In this document: piece after piece, positions 25,421 to 34,958 of the stretch
Layout: each line of letters begins with the position of its first letter
Position numbering within the stretch: position 1 is the first letter of the stretch
NCBI GenBank assembly: GCA_008501765.1
Contig: QQUE01000012.1
Span: forward strand, 248,001 to 312,000
DNA length: 64,000 bases
Direction: 5' to 3'
From: Calditrichota bacterium
Lineage (GTDB): Bacteria > Zhuqueibacterota > Zhuqueibacteria > Zhuqueibacterales > Geothermadaptataceae
The notes under the pieces: model-generated
Database searches by the model: none
Seen by the model: the letters and a program-made list of their open reading frames with translations, nothing else
What the model was told of the DNA's origin: nothing
Position numbers and translations under genes: made by a program

Positions 25421-25624
25421 ATGAAACCGAATAAAAACGCAGTCCTGCTGATCATAATTTCGATTGTTTTTGCAGCATTGATGATACTGGTATCCTATAT
25501 TCTGAATGGTTCGCCATACGGACAACATGCAGAAACTGTCAATTTTTTGCTAATAGCCCTGTGGTTTATTCCATTCAACCTGTTATCATCGCGGCGAAAA
25601 AAATGCGCACGCAAGACACTTTAA
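25421..25624 (+). CDS. Small two-helix membrane protein
   Basis: 67 residues. Two hydrophobic segments (about 7-28 and 41-57) are joined by a short loop (NGSPYGQHAETV), and the tail RRKKCARKTL is basic, so the termini probably face the cytoplasm. GGAG lies 9 bases before ATG 25421. It lies beyond the composite repeat and may have its own promoter. Function unknown; could be the last gene of the GntR module. Confidence 0.6.
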   Translation: MKPNKNAVLLIIISIVFAALMILVSYILNGSPYGQHAETVNFLLIALWFIPFNLLSSRRKKCARKTL

Positions 25625-25781
25625 GTAAAACCAAATGAGATAATCCTCCTCTTAGCGCCAAAGATCCGTAACTGCACAGGTAATCCGCTGAGTTCCAATA
25701 TCTAAAATTTGAGCCATTGGTGTGTGTATTTTGTTGTTTGCAAACTTATTCTAGAAACTCACGCATCTAATTTTTTGGGTT

Positions 25782-25836
25782 CGGAGTGCATTGCCTTTAT
25801 GCAATGCATAGCAATCCATAAAGGGATTGCACTCCG
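25782..25836. repeat. Long imperfect inverted repeat downstream of small membrane gene
   Basis: Arms 25782-25801 and 25817-25836 match at about 18 of 20 positions (CGGAGTGCAxTxCCTTTATG and complement) around a 15-base loop. It lies in the 385-bp gap between convergent genes, which holds no other recognised feature. Possibly a terminator or a REP-like unit. Confidence 0.5.
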
Positions 25837-26009
25837 GAATGAGATTGCACCCCGGGCACACCGAATTGTAATAAAGCACTGTTCACTATCGATTTTCAAA
25901 TGGACAGTCATTCACACTTTTAGGCATGACAAACCATGAGAGTGTGCAATTTAAATCTTTTCAAAGTTAGAAATAATTTCTTACTCCATTCCTATTGATA
26001 GGTCCGGTT

Positions 26010-27665
26010 TTATTTCCCCAATGTATCAAATAATTTATCTTTCACCCCTGTCATCTGCCAGGTTACCAGTGAAATTGGAATGTTGCCAATGGCATTTAGT
26101 TCATCAAAAAAATCTTTCAACCTGAACTGTTCTCCTTGCTTTTCTTTCCCGTGCGCATAGGCAGCAATCATTTCTTCCAATAAATATTTACCGGTTATAT
26201 AACTGGTGCCGTAACCTGGTTGACGCAAATAGAGGTGCTGTTCAAAAACTAACAGTTCCTTTTCCGTTTTCATCCAGCCACGTGGTGTCCATTCGCTGTG
26301 AATTTTGCCGGCATCTTCCATTGTCATTTCGTTGGCGTGCGCGTAGAGTGAACCCAGACCACGGGCTGCTCGCTGGGCAATTAAAATCCAGATAATTTCC
26401 CGCACGCGCGGATTGTCATCGTATAATCCCGCTTGCATAAATATCTCTTCAACAGCGGTCGCTGTTCCTTCGTTGCGGCTATCAAAGATGTTGTAAAGTA
26501 AAGCATTACGCCGGATAAGACTTGGATGGGGATCGTGCTTCATCATTGCCAGTTCAAACCAATGGTAAGAATGGGAGTAGAGTGGCATTGGATCGTAATG
26601 CATGGCAATCCTGAAAAAATTGCGCTTCTCAATCGGAACAAATTCACCCACATGCGCCCTTAACGCCGCCTCAAAATAATCCGCGACGGTGACGATTTCT
26701 TTATCCCTTAAAAACGCTAAAAATTTTTTAACCGACCGTTCCGCCAGTGCATCATATTCTGCTGGCGAAGTGACTGCTTTGAGCTTGGGTAAATGCCGGT
26801 TACGGTGTTCTTCCAGTTTCAATGATGACCACGCCCGCGCCAGCTCTCTTTTTAAAATGCGTACTTCGTCATCCCAGTTCAGGGGAACCAGATGCACATT
26901 TTGCTGATACCAGGTGTAATTTTCTTTGCCGATTCCGGAGGGTCCGGTTTTTAGCGGCGCTTGTTGTTCAAGCCATATTTTGAGCGTTTCAGTCGCGGCT
27001 TTGGCTTCGGCGATTGTTGTTTTGAGCTTCGCATTCATGTTGTCACCAAGCATTTCTGCGAGATTATCCAGATCGATACTTTGCTGCCGGATATCGCGGA
27101 TTCCGGTAATCCAGAGCTCGCGCGCATTGCCGGTCAGATTTGTTTGCCCCTGTTTCATTAACGGAGCAATCACGCTCAGATCGTTGACCAATCGCGTTTC
27201 TTCACTCTCTGTCAGCGGGAAGCTATAGGTCCACAATTCCGTGGTCGCATGGTGTGTTGGGCCTTCGTGGGCGGGAACGTCGCTTTGGTAGGTCCAGACA
27301 GATTTGTAAAATGCCGGGTCACGTTTCCATGGCTGCAGCACGCGGTAGTTGAAGTCAAATCCGTTCATCTCAGCGAGAACGACATACCACTCCACTTTTT
27401 GTTCCACAGACCATTTACTGTTGTCGATTTCATTTAACCGCTGGCGAAATCTTTTAAATGAATCATAGCGTTTTTTCCATGTTTTTGCCGTATAGTCTGG
27501 CGCACCATGCAACATCGGGGGCGATTCAAATTTTCGCCAGTCTTTGAATAAAACGACCAAATCTTCGTATTTATCCGATGCATGGCCGTTGGTACTAAAA
27601 ACACTGCTTAATGCAAAAAGCACAACAAGAAAGAAGAAGATAGATTTGAAATTTCTGTTTTTCAT
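26010..27665 (-). CDS. Exported DUF885-like putative peptidase
   Basis: Protein of 551 residues. Signal peptide about 1-29 (ends GHAS). Largely helical. The segment [23 protein letters not shown] corresponds to the EGWAxYxE region of DUF885 proteins, which are distant relatives of M3/M32-type metallopeptidases. No complete HExxH was found upstream, so catalytic status is unsure. Other family-like stretches: [21 protein letters not shown] and [20 protein letters not shown]. Monocistronic, followed downstream (lower coordinates) by a repeat-rich gap. Confidence 0.7.
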   Translation of the reverse strand: MKNRNFKSIFFFLVVLFALSSVFSTNGHASDKYEDLVVLFKDWRKFESPPMLHGAPDYTAKTWKKRYDSFKRFRQRLNEIDNSKWSVEQKVEWYVVLAEMNGFDFNYRVLQPWKRDPAFYKSVWTYQSDVPAHEGPTHHATTELWTYSFPLTESEETRLVNDLSVIAPLMKQGQTNLTGNARELWITGIRDIRQQSIDLDNLAEMLGDNMNAKLKTTIAEAKAATETLKIWLEQQAPLKTGPSGIGKENYTWYQQNVHLVPLNWDDEVRILKRELARAWSSLKLEEHRNRHLPKLKAVTSPAEYDALAERSVKKFLAFLRDKEIVTVADYFEAALRAHVGEFVPIEKRNFFRIAMHYDPMPLYSHSYHWFELAMMKHDPHPSLIRRNALLYNIFDSRNEGTATAVEEIFMQAGLYDDNPRVREIIWILIAQRAARGLGSLYAHANEMTMEDAGKIHSEWTPRGWMKTEKELLVFEQHLYLRQPGYGTSYITGKYLLEEMIAAYAHGKEKQGEQFRLKDFFDELNAIGNIPISLVTWQMTGVKDKLFDTLGK

Positions 27666-27794
27666 TTTTATGTCTCTACATTTTATAAAACGGATCTTTG
27701 CGTAACTCCAAAATCAACTGCACGATTTTTACATCGCCGGAAATAATTATTAGAGTTACACTTTTTTTTTTGCATGTGCGACGAAAAAAACGCC

Positions 27795-29549
27795 TCATTT
27801 GATTTTCTGCCCAGGCATATCACGGCCATTCTGATGTAATGTCAGGCTTTCAACCTCACCTGCTTCATTCAAATTAAAGGTGATTTGGGCGTCTACGACT
27901 TTAAAGTAAAATTTTGTGGTCGACATCGGAAAAATCTGGAACTGATTCTGTCCGGTAGCCTGTGCAAAAAGTTTATCCCCATCATTTGTAACTGTGATGA
28001 TGAAGGAAGGATTAATTTGGTATTGCCCGACATAGCTTTGCAGAATCTTGGTTGCCACTTTAACTTCTTTGGATAATCCTGCATCAACGACACCCATCTC
28101 GGCAAGCATCTTTGTAGCATTTGTATTACCTGGATTTAATTCCAGACTCTTTTTGTAGTTCACAATGGCAAATTCAGTGTTCCCATTTTTCATATAGGCT
28201 TCACCCAGGCTGTCGTAGGCGTTTGCATTATCAGGATAAGCTACAACATTTAGTTTAAATATTTCAATTGCTTCTGCAACCTTTGCAAGCTCGAGAAATC
28301 GATACCCCAACCTGTTTAATTCATTTACACTAAAATTATACGTTTCGGGATGCTCTTTTTTCAATTCATGATACTGATTAACAGCAGACGCGATATTCTT
28401 TTCGGAAAAAATTTTAAAGAGCTCATCAGCAATAGATTTTTGTGGTTGGTCATAGGGCCTATTATAGAGAATATTGGTTATTCCCAAACTCATGCCATTA
28501 AGATTCGCACCGCCCGTATTATTTAATAGAACGATTAAATGCTTATCAGCAATCAGCCTGGTTATTAACGTGTTAAATCCATTGATTCCGCCACCATGTG
28601 AGACGATCCGCAAACTGTCCATTGATTCAGCAATTTGCATTTTTCGAACACCCCATCCATACGCGTAATTGCTGAGAAAAGGTTTAAACATTATCTTCTT
28701 GAATTTATCAGGAAGGAGATTGTCGGTATAAAGCGCTTGATCCCATAAATATAGATCTTCAACTGTCGAATACAAAGACCCGGCAGAGAATGGAAGTGAC
28801 ATATCCAGGTATGCACTGTTTAAATATCCATTTAGTGTTTTTTCATATCCCGTCGCACGGTTTGCAATAATAGTTTCATGATGATCGTAACCGGTATTCT
28901 TCATATTTAGTGGATCAAGAATTCTATTCTGCAAAACAATTTCATAAGTTTTTCCGGTCACCTTTTCGATAATTGCTCCTAAAAGAAAGTAGCCAGAATT
29001 GTTGTATAAAAATTTAGAACCGGGTTCGAAAGTCAAGCTGTCACTACAGAATTTTTTTACAAATTCATCAACTGTATATGGATTACGACTTACATCCTTA
29101 AAAAAATTTGGCATACTTGTATAACTTGGAATTCCTGAAGTATGCGTTAATAAATGATGAACCGTTACTTTATCCCCTGTGTCCTTGCGGTAATCCGGCA
29201 GGTAATGTGTAATTTTCTCTTCCAGTTGAATTTTTCCATCTGCAACCAATTGCATGATAAGCATCGAAGTAAATTGCTTGGTAATTGAACCAAGGCGGAA
29301 TTTTGTATCTGGCTCATTGCCGATATTCCACTCCATATTTGCGAACCCATAACCCTTTTTGAAGATTATTTTGCCAGACTCTGCAACGAGGACTGTACCA
29401 TTAAACTGCCCGTAATCATGATACAGTTGCATCATCTTATCAATTTCAATTGCTTTATTCTGCGCAAAAACAGGCTTGATTGCTGCGATAGAAGATAATC
29501 CGAAAATTACGACTGCTACTTTTAAAAATGAGGAAAGTTTAGAGTTCAT
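27795..29549 (-). CDS. Class-C beta-lactamase-like serine hydrolase with TPR and DUF3471 tail
   Basis: Protein of 584 residues from ATG 29549. This start is preferred over one 14 codons upstream because AAAGAGA lies close and a signal peptide follows (ends VFAQ, about 30). The catalytic domain (about 35-370) has S88-x-x-K91 (GSITK), Y182-N-N184 and H318-G-G, the class-C/esterase motif set. A TPR pair follows (about 420-490: ANAYDSLGEAYMKNGNTEFA), then a C-terminal beta domain of DUF3471 type (about 505-584). By family it acts in the periplasm as a D-peptide hydrolase or esterase rather than as an antibiotic-resistance enzyme. The modular form is common in FCB bacteria. Confidence 0.9.
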   Translation of the reverse strand: MNSKLSSFLKVAVVIFGLSSIAAIKPVFAQNKAIEIDKMMQLYHDYGQFNGTVLVAESGKIIFKKGYGFANMEWNIGNEPDTKFRLGSITKQFTSMLIMQLVADGKIQLEEKITHYLPDYRKDTGDKVTVHHLLTHTSGIPSYTSMPNFFKDVSRNPYTVDEFVKKFCSDSLTFEPGSKFLYNNSGYFLLGAIIEKVTGKTYEIVLQNRILDPLNMKNTGYDHHETIIANRATGYEKTLNGYLNSAYLDMSLPFSAGSLYSTVEDLYLWDQALYTDNLLPDKFKKIMFKPFLSNYAYGWGVRKMQIAESMDSLRIVSHGGGINGFNTLITRLIADKHLIVLLNNTGGANLNGMSLGITNILYNRPYDQPQKSIADELFKIFSEKNIASAVNQYHELKKEHPETYNFSVNELNRLGYRFLELAKVAEAIEIFKLNVVAYPDNANAYDSLGEAYMKNGNTEFAIVNYKKSLELNPGNTNATKMLAEMGVVDAGLSKEVKVATKILQSYVGQYQINPSFIITVTNDGDKLFAQATGQNQFQIFPMSTTKFYFKVVDAQITFNLNEAGEVESLTLHQNGRDMPGQKIK

Positions 29550-29637
29550 TTGTATCTCTTTCTTTTTTAGAACACTGATTGGAGGGATCAATCAGATCCA
29601 TACAGATTTTTTCTGAATTAACCGTTCCATCTGAGTT

Positions 29638-29979
29638 CTATTTTTTGGTATTATTTTTTCTATTTTTCTTTGGCTTTTGTATTGGCAGTTCATTTTCTGT
29701 TATTTCGATCAATGTGCTTATCCATTTTCTGTCTTCAATTTCATCCTCAATCTGGAATGCTGGTTTAGCGCCCGGGTATGGGGAGCCTTCGGCGATTTCT
29801 CCAACAAATGCCTTGCCAGCGTTGGTAATTTTAATGAATAACTTATTATCACAAATGAGGCCAACAACCGTGCTGTTGCAATAGAGTGTGATTCCGCCAA
29901 ACATTTTGCGATAAGAAATTTCTTTGTTGCTCTCGATTTGATCTACTACAAATTGCACAAATTCCAGATCAGAAGCCAT
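29638..29979 (-). CDS. TfoX N-terminal-domain protein
   Basis: 113 residues, starting near FVQFVVDQIESNKEISYRKMFGGITLYCNSTVVGLICDNKLFIK, which is the TfoX/Sxy N-domain pattern (MFGG, then a hydrophobic strand and the phrase LFIK). The C-terminus is a short basic tail (KPKKNRKNNTKK). Stand-alone N-domain forms are common outside gamma-proteobacteria and their role is unknown; a competence function should not be assumed. Confidence 0.85.
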   Translation of the reverse strand: MASDLEFVQFVVDQIESNKEISYRKMFGGITLYCNSTVVGLICDNKLFIKITNAGKAFVGEIAEGSPYPGAKPAFQIEDEIEDRKWISTLIEITENELPIQKPKKNRKNNTKK

Positions 29980-30124
29980 TTCAGCACCTTTTTATATGGT
30001 GTTAAAGATGCATAGATCGCTGAAGCGCAGCTGCGGTGAAATAACCACGTATAATTTAATAATATTTATTTGGATTATCAACGGGTCGAACTGTTATGAT
30101 TATTTTAACTTCGTTCTTTTTGAT

Positions 30125-30550
30125 CTAACTGATCCATCCTTTGCGTTCGACGAATTTTGAATACCAGATTAGAAATGCGGCCACCACTAACGGCATCAGA
30201 ATAATTCCCACAATTTCACCGATACCGAAGTCGATTTCAGCGCCAAGGGCGTGGCTCAACGTCACTACCACGCCGATGAGTGACGCAATAAACAGATAAT
30301 ACGCAACCGATTTCCGGAGTAAAAGCAGCAAGCAGCCCAGCGCGCCGCCGAAAACAGCAAGCGCAAATCCTGCGGTGGCCCACATCGGCCGGCCTGCAAT
30401 AATTGCGCGTTCAGACTCGCGAAAGTTTGCGACCACTTCTGGATTCATTTGTGCGAAATAATTTACCACACCCAGCACATTCCATATCAGCATGACTGCG
30501 CCGATCACCCAAAAACTCCAGTGAATACCACTCGTTTTTTCACTACTCAT
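30125..30550 (-). CDS. Four-helix membrane protein of the type often labelled sugar transporter
   Basis: 141 residues with four hydrophobic segments (about 12-32, 56-76, 82-100, 108-132). The first carries WVIGAVMLIWNVLGVVNYFAQM and the second MWATAGFALAVFGGALGCLLLLLRK, a recognisable small family in FCB and gamma-proteobacteria. The transporter label in databases is not supported by any visible motif. AAAGGTG precedes ATG. It lies 44 bp downstream of the methyltransferase gene and may be co-transcribed with it. Confidence 0.7.
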   Translation of the reverse strand: MSSEKTSGIHWSFWVIGAVMLIWNVLGVVNYFAQMNPEVVANFRESERAIIAGRPMWATAGFALAVFGGALGCLLLLLRKSVAYYLFIASLIGVVVTLSHALGAEIDFGIGEIVGIILMPLVVAAFLIWYSKFVERKGWIS

Positions 30551-30593
30551 CGCACACCTTTCTTAGTTTTCAAAATATTCCAATTGAAAATAA

Positions 30594-31229
30594 TTACTGT
30601 TTTGTTCCTTCAAGGTAAATTGCGTTCATTGGTATTTCTGCATCAGGTTTAACAACCAGCCGGTCGATTTTAAATCCATTTTTCTCCACCAGTTCCGTAA
30701 CTTCCTGTTGCGAATATCTGAGCGCCACCACATCCGATTCATCGCCATAATCGATGGGCCCGCTCCCTTCCCAAGTCGCAATATTTAATTGACCTTTTGG
30801 TCGAAGAACACGGCACCATTCTTTTAATGCAACACCAATTTCTTTTGGTTCCAGGTGGTGAAGAGCAAAAAAACTGATCACCGCCGCGGAGGATTCTGCA
30901 GGAATATCATCCAATTCTCGCATGTCGGCGGCAAATATTTTTGTGTTTTTCCCCAGTTTTTTGCGGGAGATGGCGACCATTTTTGGCGATAAGTCAATAC
31001 CAATCAACGGTCGCATTGGATCGTAGCGTTTGTGATATTGATACAACATGTGCCCGGAGCCACAGGAAGTATCAATTACTGCGCCTTGCAGCCCCGAGAT
31101 TTTTTCAGCCAGCCGAGTTAAAATGTCTTCGTAGACCGGAAGATTGATCTCACTGTCCATCATTTTGTCGTACGAATCCGCAGAGTCTTCGTACAATTTC
31201 CGTACATCTTCAGCTGATGAAGTCTTCAA
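30594..31229 (-). CDS. SAM-dependent methyltransferase (class I)
   Basis: 211 residues. LYEDSADSYDKMMD at the N-terminus is followed by the SAM-binding motif I variant VIDTSCGSGHMLY (about 52-64), an acidic residue after strand 2 (LIGIDLS), and motif-III-like LDDIPAESSAAVISFFALHHL. The glycine-rich loop reads DTSCGSG rather than DLGCGTG, as in the ubiE-like group. The start is a TTG (31229) with AGGTGG upstream; the next ATG would remove conserved N-terminal residues. Substrate unknown. Confidence 0.85.
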   Translation of the reverse strand: MKTSSAEDVRKLYEDSADSYDKMMDSEINLPVYEDILTRLAEKISGLQGAVIDTSCGSGHMLYQYHKRYDPMRPLIGIDLSPKMVAISRKKLGKNTKIFAADMRELDDIPAESSAAVISFFALHHLEPKEIGVALKEWCRVLRPKGQLNIATWEGSGPIDYGDESDVVALRYSQQEVTELVEKNGFKIDRLVVKPDAEIPMNAIYLEGTKQ

Positions 31230-31328
31230 TTATCAATTCCACCTGATTTTTTGATTTTATTGATGTTAATATAATTCCATTTTTCACTTTGATTATGTTC
31301 TACGAAACTATGTTATCTCTCTCCCCTA

Positions 31329-32738
31329 TTACCGCCGTCGTTGAAAGTGGGCAAAAATCCCACATGCAGTCGCAAAGAGAAAAATGCCGAACCAGATTAC
31401 AACGTCGGGGGCAAAACTTCCTGCGACATCCAAAACACCGGGGAAACCATCGGTTTTTAAATTCAGGTTTTTGCCTGCATCGGCCAGATTTTTAAAAAAT
31501 TCGATCAGCGAGATGCCCCCGATAACAAATAAAATAGATTCGACCACAGTTTGACCAAGTTTTTGCGCCCGCTGTTGAATCCTTTCCACCTGCGCCTTGC
31601 ACAAGTCCAGTTTGTTTTCAACACCATTAAAAAGGATATCCAAATGCCAGCGTTTTTGTAAATCTTGAACGTACATGTGTGTATTGCCCTGCAAACTCAA
31701 AAATAAATCATCGAACTGAATTTTATAGATGGCTACTTTGGTTATGACCGATTCGAGTATTTTCCGTTGCCTGGCAGATTTATGAATACTGATTTCCTTC
31801 ATCGATTCACCAACCATGGAAAGCAAGCTTGGTCCCAAGTTGTCAAATATCGTGTAAAAATACTGGCAAATATGCAGCGCTTTGAGTGCCTGCACAGTAT
31901 GATTTTGATCCGGCGGTCCGACGGCGACATTGTTTCCCCAGCCGAGAAATACCGGTTTTTCGGGAATCAACTCATCTCGCAATAGCTCCTGGCCCAGGGT
32001 CGAAACAATCCATGCTTTTTCTAATAAATCGAAATCAAGGTCAGCAAATGAATCAACAAACAACGTTCGATTGGCCCACTTGATTTTCCCGGTATTGCCT
32101 TTTTGATCATTCGCATTAATTTGGAGGCTAAACTTCAGATATTCCGGATAATCTTCCACAGCCTGCATAAAACCGTTTTTATTTTTCGTGCATAACCGGG
32201 TGATGTAATCCAGGATCGGGAAGAGTTTTGCCTGATAATATTTTTCAACCAGGTTCTCTGTGAATGCGGATGCCCATTTTTCGACAAAATGTATAAAAGC
32301 CTCCGCATTGCTCTCCGGGATGCCAGGATTGATTTCCATTAAAATCGTTGCCAAACCAATGGCATTATCATAAAATTTAAAATCACAACTTTGCACCTCG
32401 ACCTGAAAGTGCCATTCCTTATTGATTGATTCCAGACAGGCAAAAGCGTGCGCATGCGCAGCGGCTGCAAACGGCTGGATTTTCGTGACCGCCATTATCG
32501 TAAATATTTCCGGGTCGAGGTGATATTTACCGTCTTCCTGCACGGAATCGTATTTCACACCATCACTCAGCGGCACATTGAATTCGACATCGCCCGCTTG
32601 AAACAAGGCCCCGTTTGTTGCTTCTTTATTGAACAGCAATTGGTGACAGAAGCGCTTAAAATCGGGGTAATTTGTCATTAAATGTGGGGTATTCAGATTT
32701 AAATGGCAATTAAATGGGGCGACAATTCCAAGTTTCAT
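31329..32738 (-). CDS. CorA-shaped membrane protein, unknown family
   Basis: 469 residues. A long soluble N-terminal part (1-395) ends in extended helices (SILESVITKVAIYKIQFDDL, KRWHLDILFNGVENKL). Two C-terminal membrane helices follow (about 402-420 VVESILFVIGGISLIEFF and 445-464 VVIWFGIFLFATACGIFAHF), with a basic tail QRRR. This outline resembles CorA/ZntB-type channels, but the GMN signature between the helices is not present. Hence not called a metal transporter. GAGGACAAA precedes ATG. Confidence 0.55.
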   Translation of the reverse strand: MKLGIVAPFNCHLNLNTPHLMTNYPDFKRFCHQLLFNKEATNGALFQAGDVEFNVPLSDGVKYDSVQEDGKYHLDPEIFTIMAVTKIQPFAAAAHAHAFACLESINKEWHFQVEVQSCDFKFYDNAIGLATILMEINPGIPESNAEAFIHFVEKWASAFTENLVEKYYQAKLFPILDYITRLCTKNKNGFMQAVEDYPEYLKFSLQINANDQKGNTGKIKWANRTLFVDSFADLDFDLLEKAWIVSTLGQELLRDELIPEKPVFLGWGNNVAVGPPDQNHTVQALKALHICQYFYTIFDNLGPSLLSMVGESMKEISIHKSARQRKILESVITKVAIYKIQFDDLFLSLQGNTHMYVQDLQKRWHLDILFNGVENKLDLCKAQVERIQQRAQKLGQTVVESILFVIGGISLIEFFKNLADAGKNLNLKTDGFPGVLDVAGSFAPDVVIWFGIFLFATACGIFAHFQRRR

Positions 32739-32940
32739 TTTGTCCTCAAAGTAAAAATTGATCTACATGAATTCGGTTATAATGGTGCGGGATTATTGGG
32801 CGGCAAATCCATTCAAGATAATAATAATAAATATAAAAATAATTTATTTAATAGCAAAAATTTTCAATCTTTTCCTCAACCCACAAAAAGAAACTTTTTA
32901 ACTGCTATCCTGCTTTATTCATAAATATTTATTAAAATAT

Positions 32941-33041
32941 TCTCTCGCAAAGCCACAGAGCCCACAAAATTAAGTTTTATAAGTATTTAAATATTTTCTT
33001 TGCGGACTTAGTGCCTTTGTGTGAGAATTATTCAGGCTATT
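32941..33041. repeat. CCACAGAG-type palindromic repeat, copy 3
   Basis: Begins CTCTCGCAAAGCCACAGAGC and ends GTGAGAATTATTCAGGCTAT; both ends match the copy at 25287-25370. The arms are only roughly complementary. It lies in the gap between the CorA-shaped gene (-) and the gene at 33120 (-). Confidence 0.6.
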
Positions 33042-33119
33042 AAACTTTATGTATACCGCTATCCCGGTCGGCGTAAAAGCATATTCAACAACCACTGGCC
33101 ACACCTGGAATGAAACACT

Positions 33120-33590
33120 CTATTCGCCTGTTTTGGATCCGGCAGCCCGTGTTTTGAAATACAAGGTAATTCCGCCAGTTACGATGCCAACAACCAGGGT
33201 TAGAAGCACATAGAAAGCAAAAGCTGATGCAGGAATGGTGAAATACCCTGATAGTGGTGTGACATTTTCTCCTGTAACCATGGCAAAACGAGGAATTGCC
33301 CATTTAAAATAATGCGCCAGTGAATAAGTCAGAGCGACTGCAAAACGGACGGGGATTGAAAACAGCAATATCGTTTTGACGAGTACGACGAACGGTTTTT
33401 CAAAATCATGTTCTACAATTTTAAAGGCGAGATAAATTGGCATGATTAAATGGAGCCAGGCCACCCCGAAAATTTTGTTCACAGTTTCTGGCGCGCCGTA
33501 AAATTCCAATATAAGTCGAAGGACAATAACGGCAAAAGCAATGAGCAATGGTAGCTTTACAATTTCAAAAAGACTGTGTTTTTTGTTCAT
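33120..33590 (-). CDS. Four-helix membrane protein (cassette-like gene 1)
   Basis: 156 residues from ATG 33590, chosen because GGAGGAGAC directly precedes it; a longer frame to 33722 has no ribosome site. Four hydrophobic segments (about 10-28, 38-55, 68-88, 118-143). No family recognised. Last (distal) of a run of seven minus-strand genes separated by repeat-rich spacers that resemble an integron cassette array. Confidence 0.65.
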   Translation of the reverse strand: MNKKHSLFEIVKLPLLIAFAVIVLRLILEFYGAPETVNKIFGVAWLHLIMPIYLAFKIVEHDFEKPFVVLVKTILLFSIPVRFAVALTYSLAHYFKWAIPRFAMVTGENVTPLSGYFTIPASAFAFYVLLTLVVGIVTGGITLYFKTRAAGSKTGE

Positions 33591-33997
33591 GTCTCCTCCA
33601 AAAATAATCCACAAGCTTATGAATTTTATCCTGCAATTTACCCCGTTGTGAAAATTTAATAAAGAGTTCGTACATTGCAACTTAAAATATATCAACCCTG
33701 TGCACTTTCGATTCCACGGCAAAAATTAATAAATACGACAACAATTGGCAGGCCATTCTTCTTTGCGAGAAATTATATCGCTAAAGATTCTGGTTTTAAT
33801 TTTTTTATCGCGAATTCATTTCCTGAGCCCCTGCTTTTCCAACCTATATCAAGCTGCTGATTATACAAAAGTTCAACTAAAATCTAAAAATCGGGAGTCC
33901 CTAAACTGTCAAATTCAACAATCTTCCAATTTAATTATGGGCACACAGATCGCCTGTGCGAATAGCAAATCTTTTATTGAAGGTTTTTTTACAGTGC

Positions 33998-34066
33998 CAG
34001 CTGAATACGGATTGTTCGGCTACCCATCGTGTCCTGTGCAGCATCGCGTCAGACTGCTGCTTAAAT
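33998..34066. repeat. attC-like spacer element (short copy)
   Basis: Contains CAGCTGAATACGGATTGTTC (33998-34017) and ACTGCTGCTTAAAT (34053-34066). Both words recur in the spacer upstream of the tannase gene (from 37579 and 37671-37684) but with a different and longer centre. Conserved ends with a variable centre are typical of attC sites. Confidence 0.4.
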
Positions 34067-34207
34067 GCTACACCGACGACTACCACACCACTAAACGTAT
34101 GCAACGAAATTCTGCTTTATCGTGGAACGAGGACTGAGCTCGGCCTGAAATACTAAAACTTAAACCGCCCGCGATTTTAATGGAGGTGGTGGCTCCCAAA
34201 ATCGGAG

Positions 34208-34419
34208 CATAGGCGTCAAGTTAAGGAATTCAAAATGTGGATAACAGCTTTTTTTGAGGCTAATCACGGACATCCCCCTCAATCCCCCTTCAAAGGGGGA
34301 CTTAAAATCTCCCTTTGAAGGGAGACAGGTTTGTGCTCGTCCAGAGCACAAACCAGAGGGATGTTTACAGCGAACTGCGAGTTATCCACAATCTCAGTTT
34401 TCTTAACTTGACGCGCATG
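34208..34419. mobile_element. MITE with IS231/IS4-like ends and 11-bp target duplication
   Basis: The 212-bp element is flanked by exact direct repeats CAAAATCGGAG (34197-34207 and 34420-34430), a target-site duplication. The ends are inverted repeats of about 38 bp: CATAGGCGTCAAGTTAAG... on the left and, read from the right, CATGCGCGTCAAGTTAAG..., both closing with TGTGGATAAC. The CAT..CAAGTTAAG start and the 10-12-bp duplication are those of the IS231 group of the IS4 family. The body has no transposase. It carries a C-rich hairpin series and the perfect hairpin TTTGTGCTC/GAGCACAAA. Confidence 0.75.
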
Positions 34420-34535
34420 CAAAATCGGAGGGAACAATTGTTTTTTTTGATGAACAGGTTTTAATGCAAGACTCGTTTTGAATAACCAATTTCCCACAAC
34501 AAAACCAGACCGGTCTAAAAAAAGATGGAATCGAC

Positions 34536-34934
34536 TCATGCTTCCTGCCTGGGCCACTTCCACGAATACCAAACGATCAGTGCAGGAAACACAGGGTATA
34601 CAAATGACCAAAATGTCTCATAGTTAAATGATCCCTGGAACAGAACTAAACCCAAAAAAGCGAGATCAAACACAACAAGGAACAGGCCTATGCTGCGGTT
34701 TGCTCGGCGATTTGCTTTATCTTTCAATGTCAGGGACAGGAAACTCATAAAAATTGGAACCGCAAATATTATCGACATTCCCAACAATAATTCATTGGTT
34801 ACTGGAACAGCTGAAGTTCCCCCGACCAATTCCTTCAGCGCCACCGGATCATGTAACCGCGTCGAATCCCCCTGTAAACCGCTTAACATGCGAGCAGCCC
34901 ATAATGCTGAAAGCTTGATCTGCACATCTTTCAT
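34536..34934 (-). CDS. DUF6326-like membrane protein (cassette-like gene 2)
   Basis: 132 residues from ATG 34934, chosen over an ATG eight codons upstream because GGAG is correctly spaced. It starts MKDVQIKLSALWAARMLSGL. Four hydrophobic segments are visible (about 48-70, 81-99, 100-112 and 114-125). Resembles the DUF6326 family of small membrane proteins common in environmental bacteria and often seen as isolated accessory genes. Function unknown. Confidence 0.65.
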   Translation of the reverse strand: MKDVQIKLSALWAARMLSGLQGDSTRLHDPVALKELVGGTSAVPVTNELLLGMSIIFAVPIFMSFLSLTLKDKANRRANRSIGLFLVVFDLAFLGLVLFQGSFNYETFWSFVYPVFPALIVWYSWKWPRQEA

Positions 34935-34958
34935 AATTCGATCTCCTACTTTAGGCAA

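Noticed and set aside
29638-29979. Competence regulator Sxy/TfoX
   Set aside because: Only the N-terminal domain is present and no competence genes are near, so a competence role is not claimed.
33745-34137. Plus-strand 130-codon frame
   Set aside because: Runs through an attC-like spacer, has no ribosome site, and its sequence has no recognisable domain.
34279-34611. Minus-strand 110-codon frame overlapping the DUF6326-like gene
   Set aside because: Mostly within the MITE and its flank; overlaps the end of a better-supported gene.
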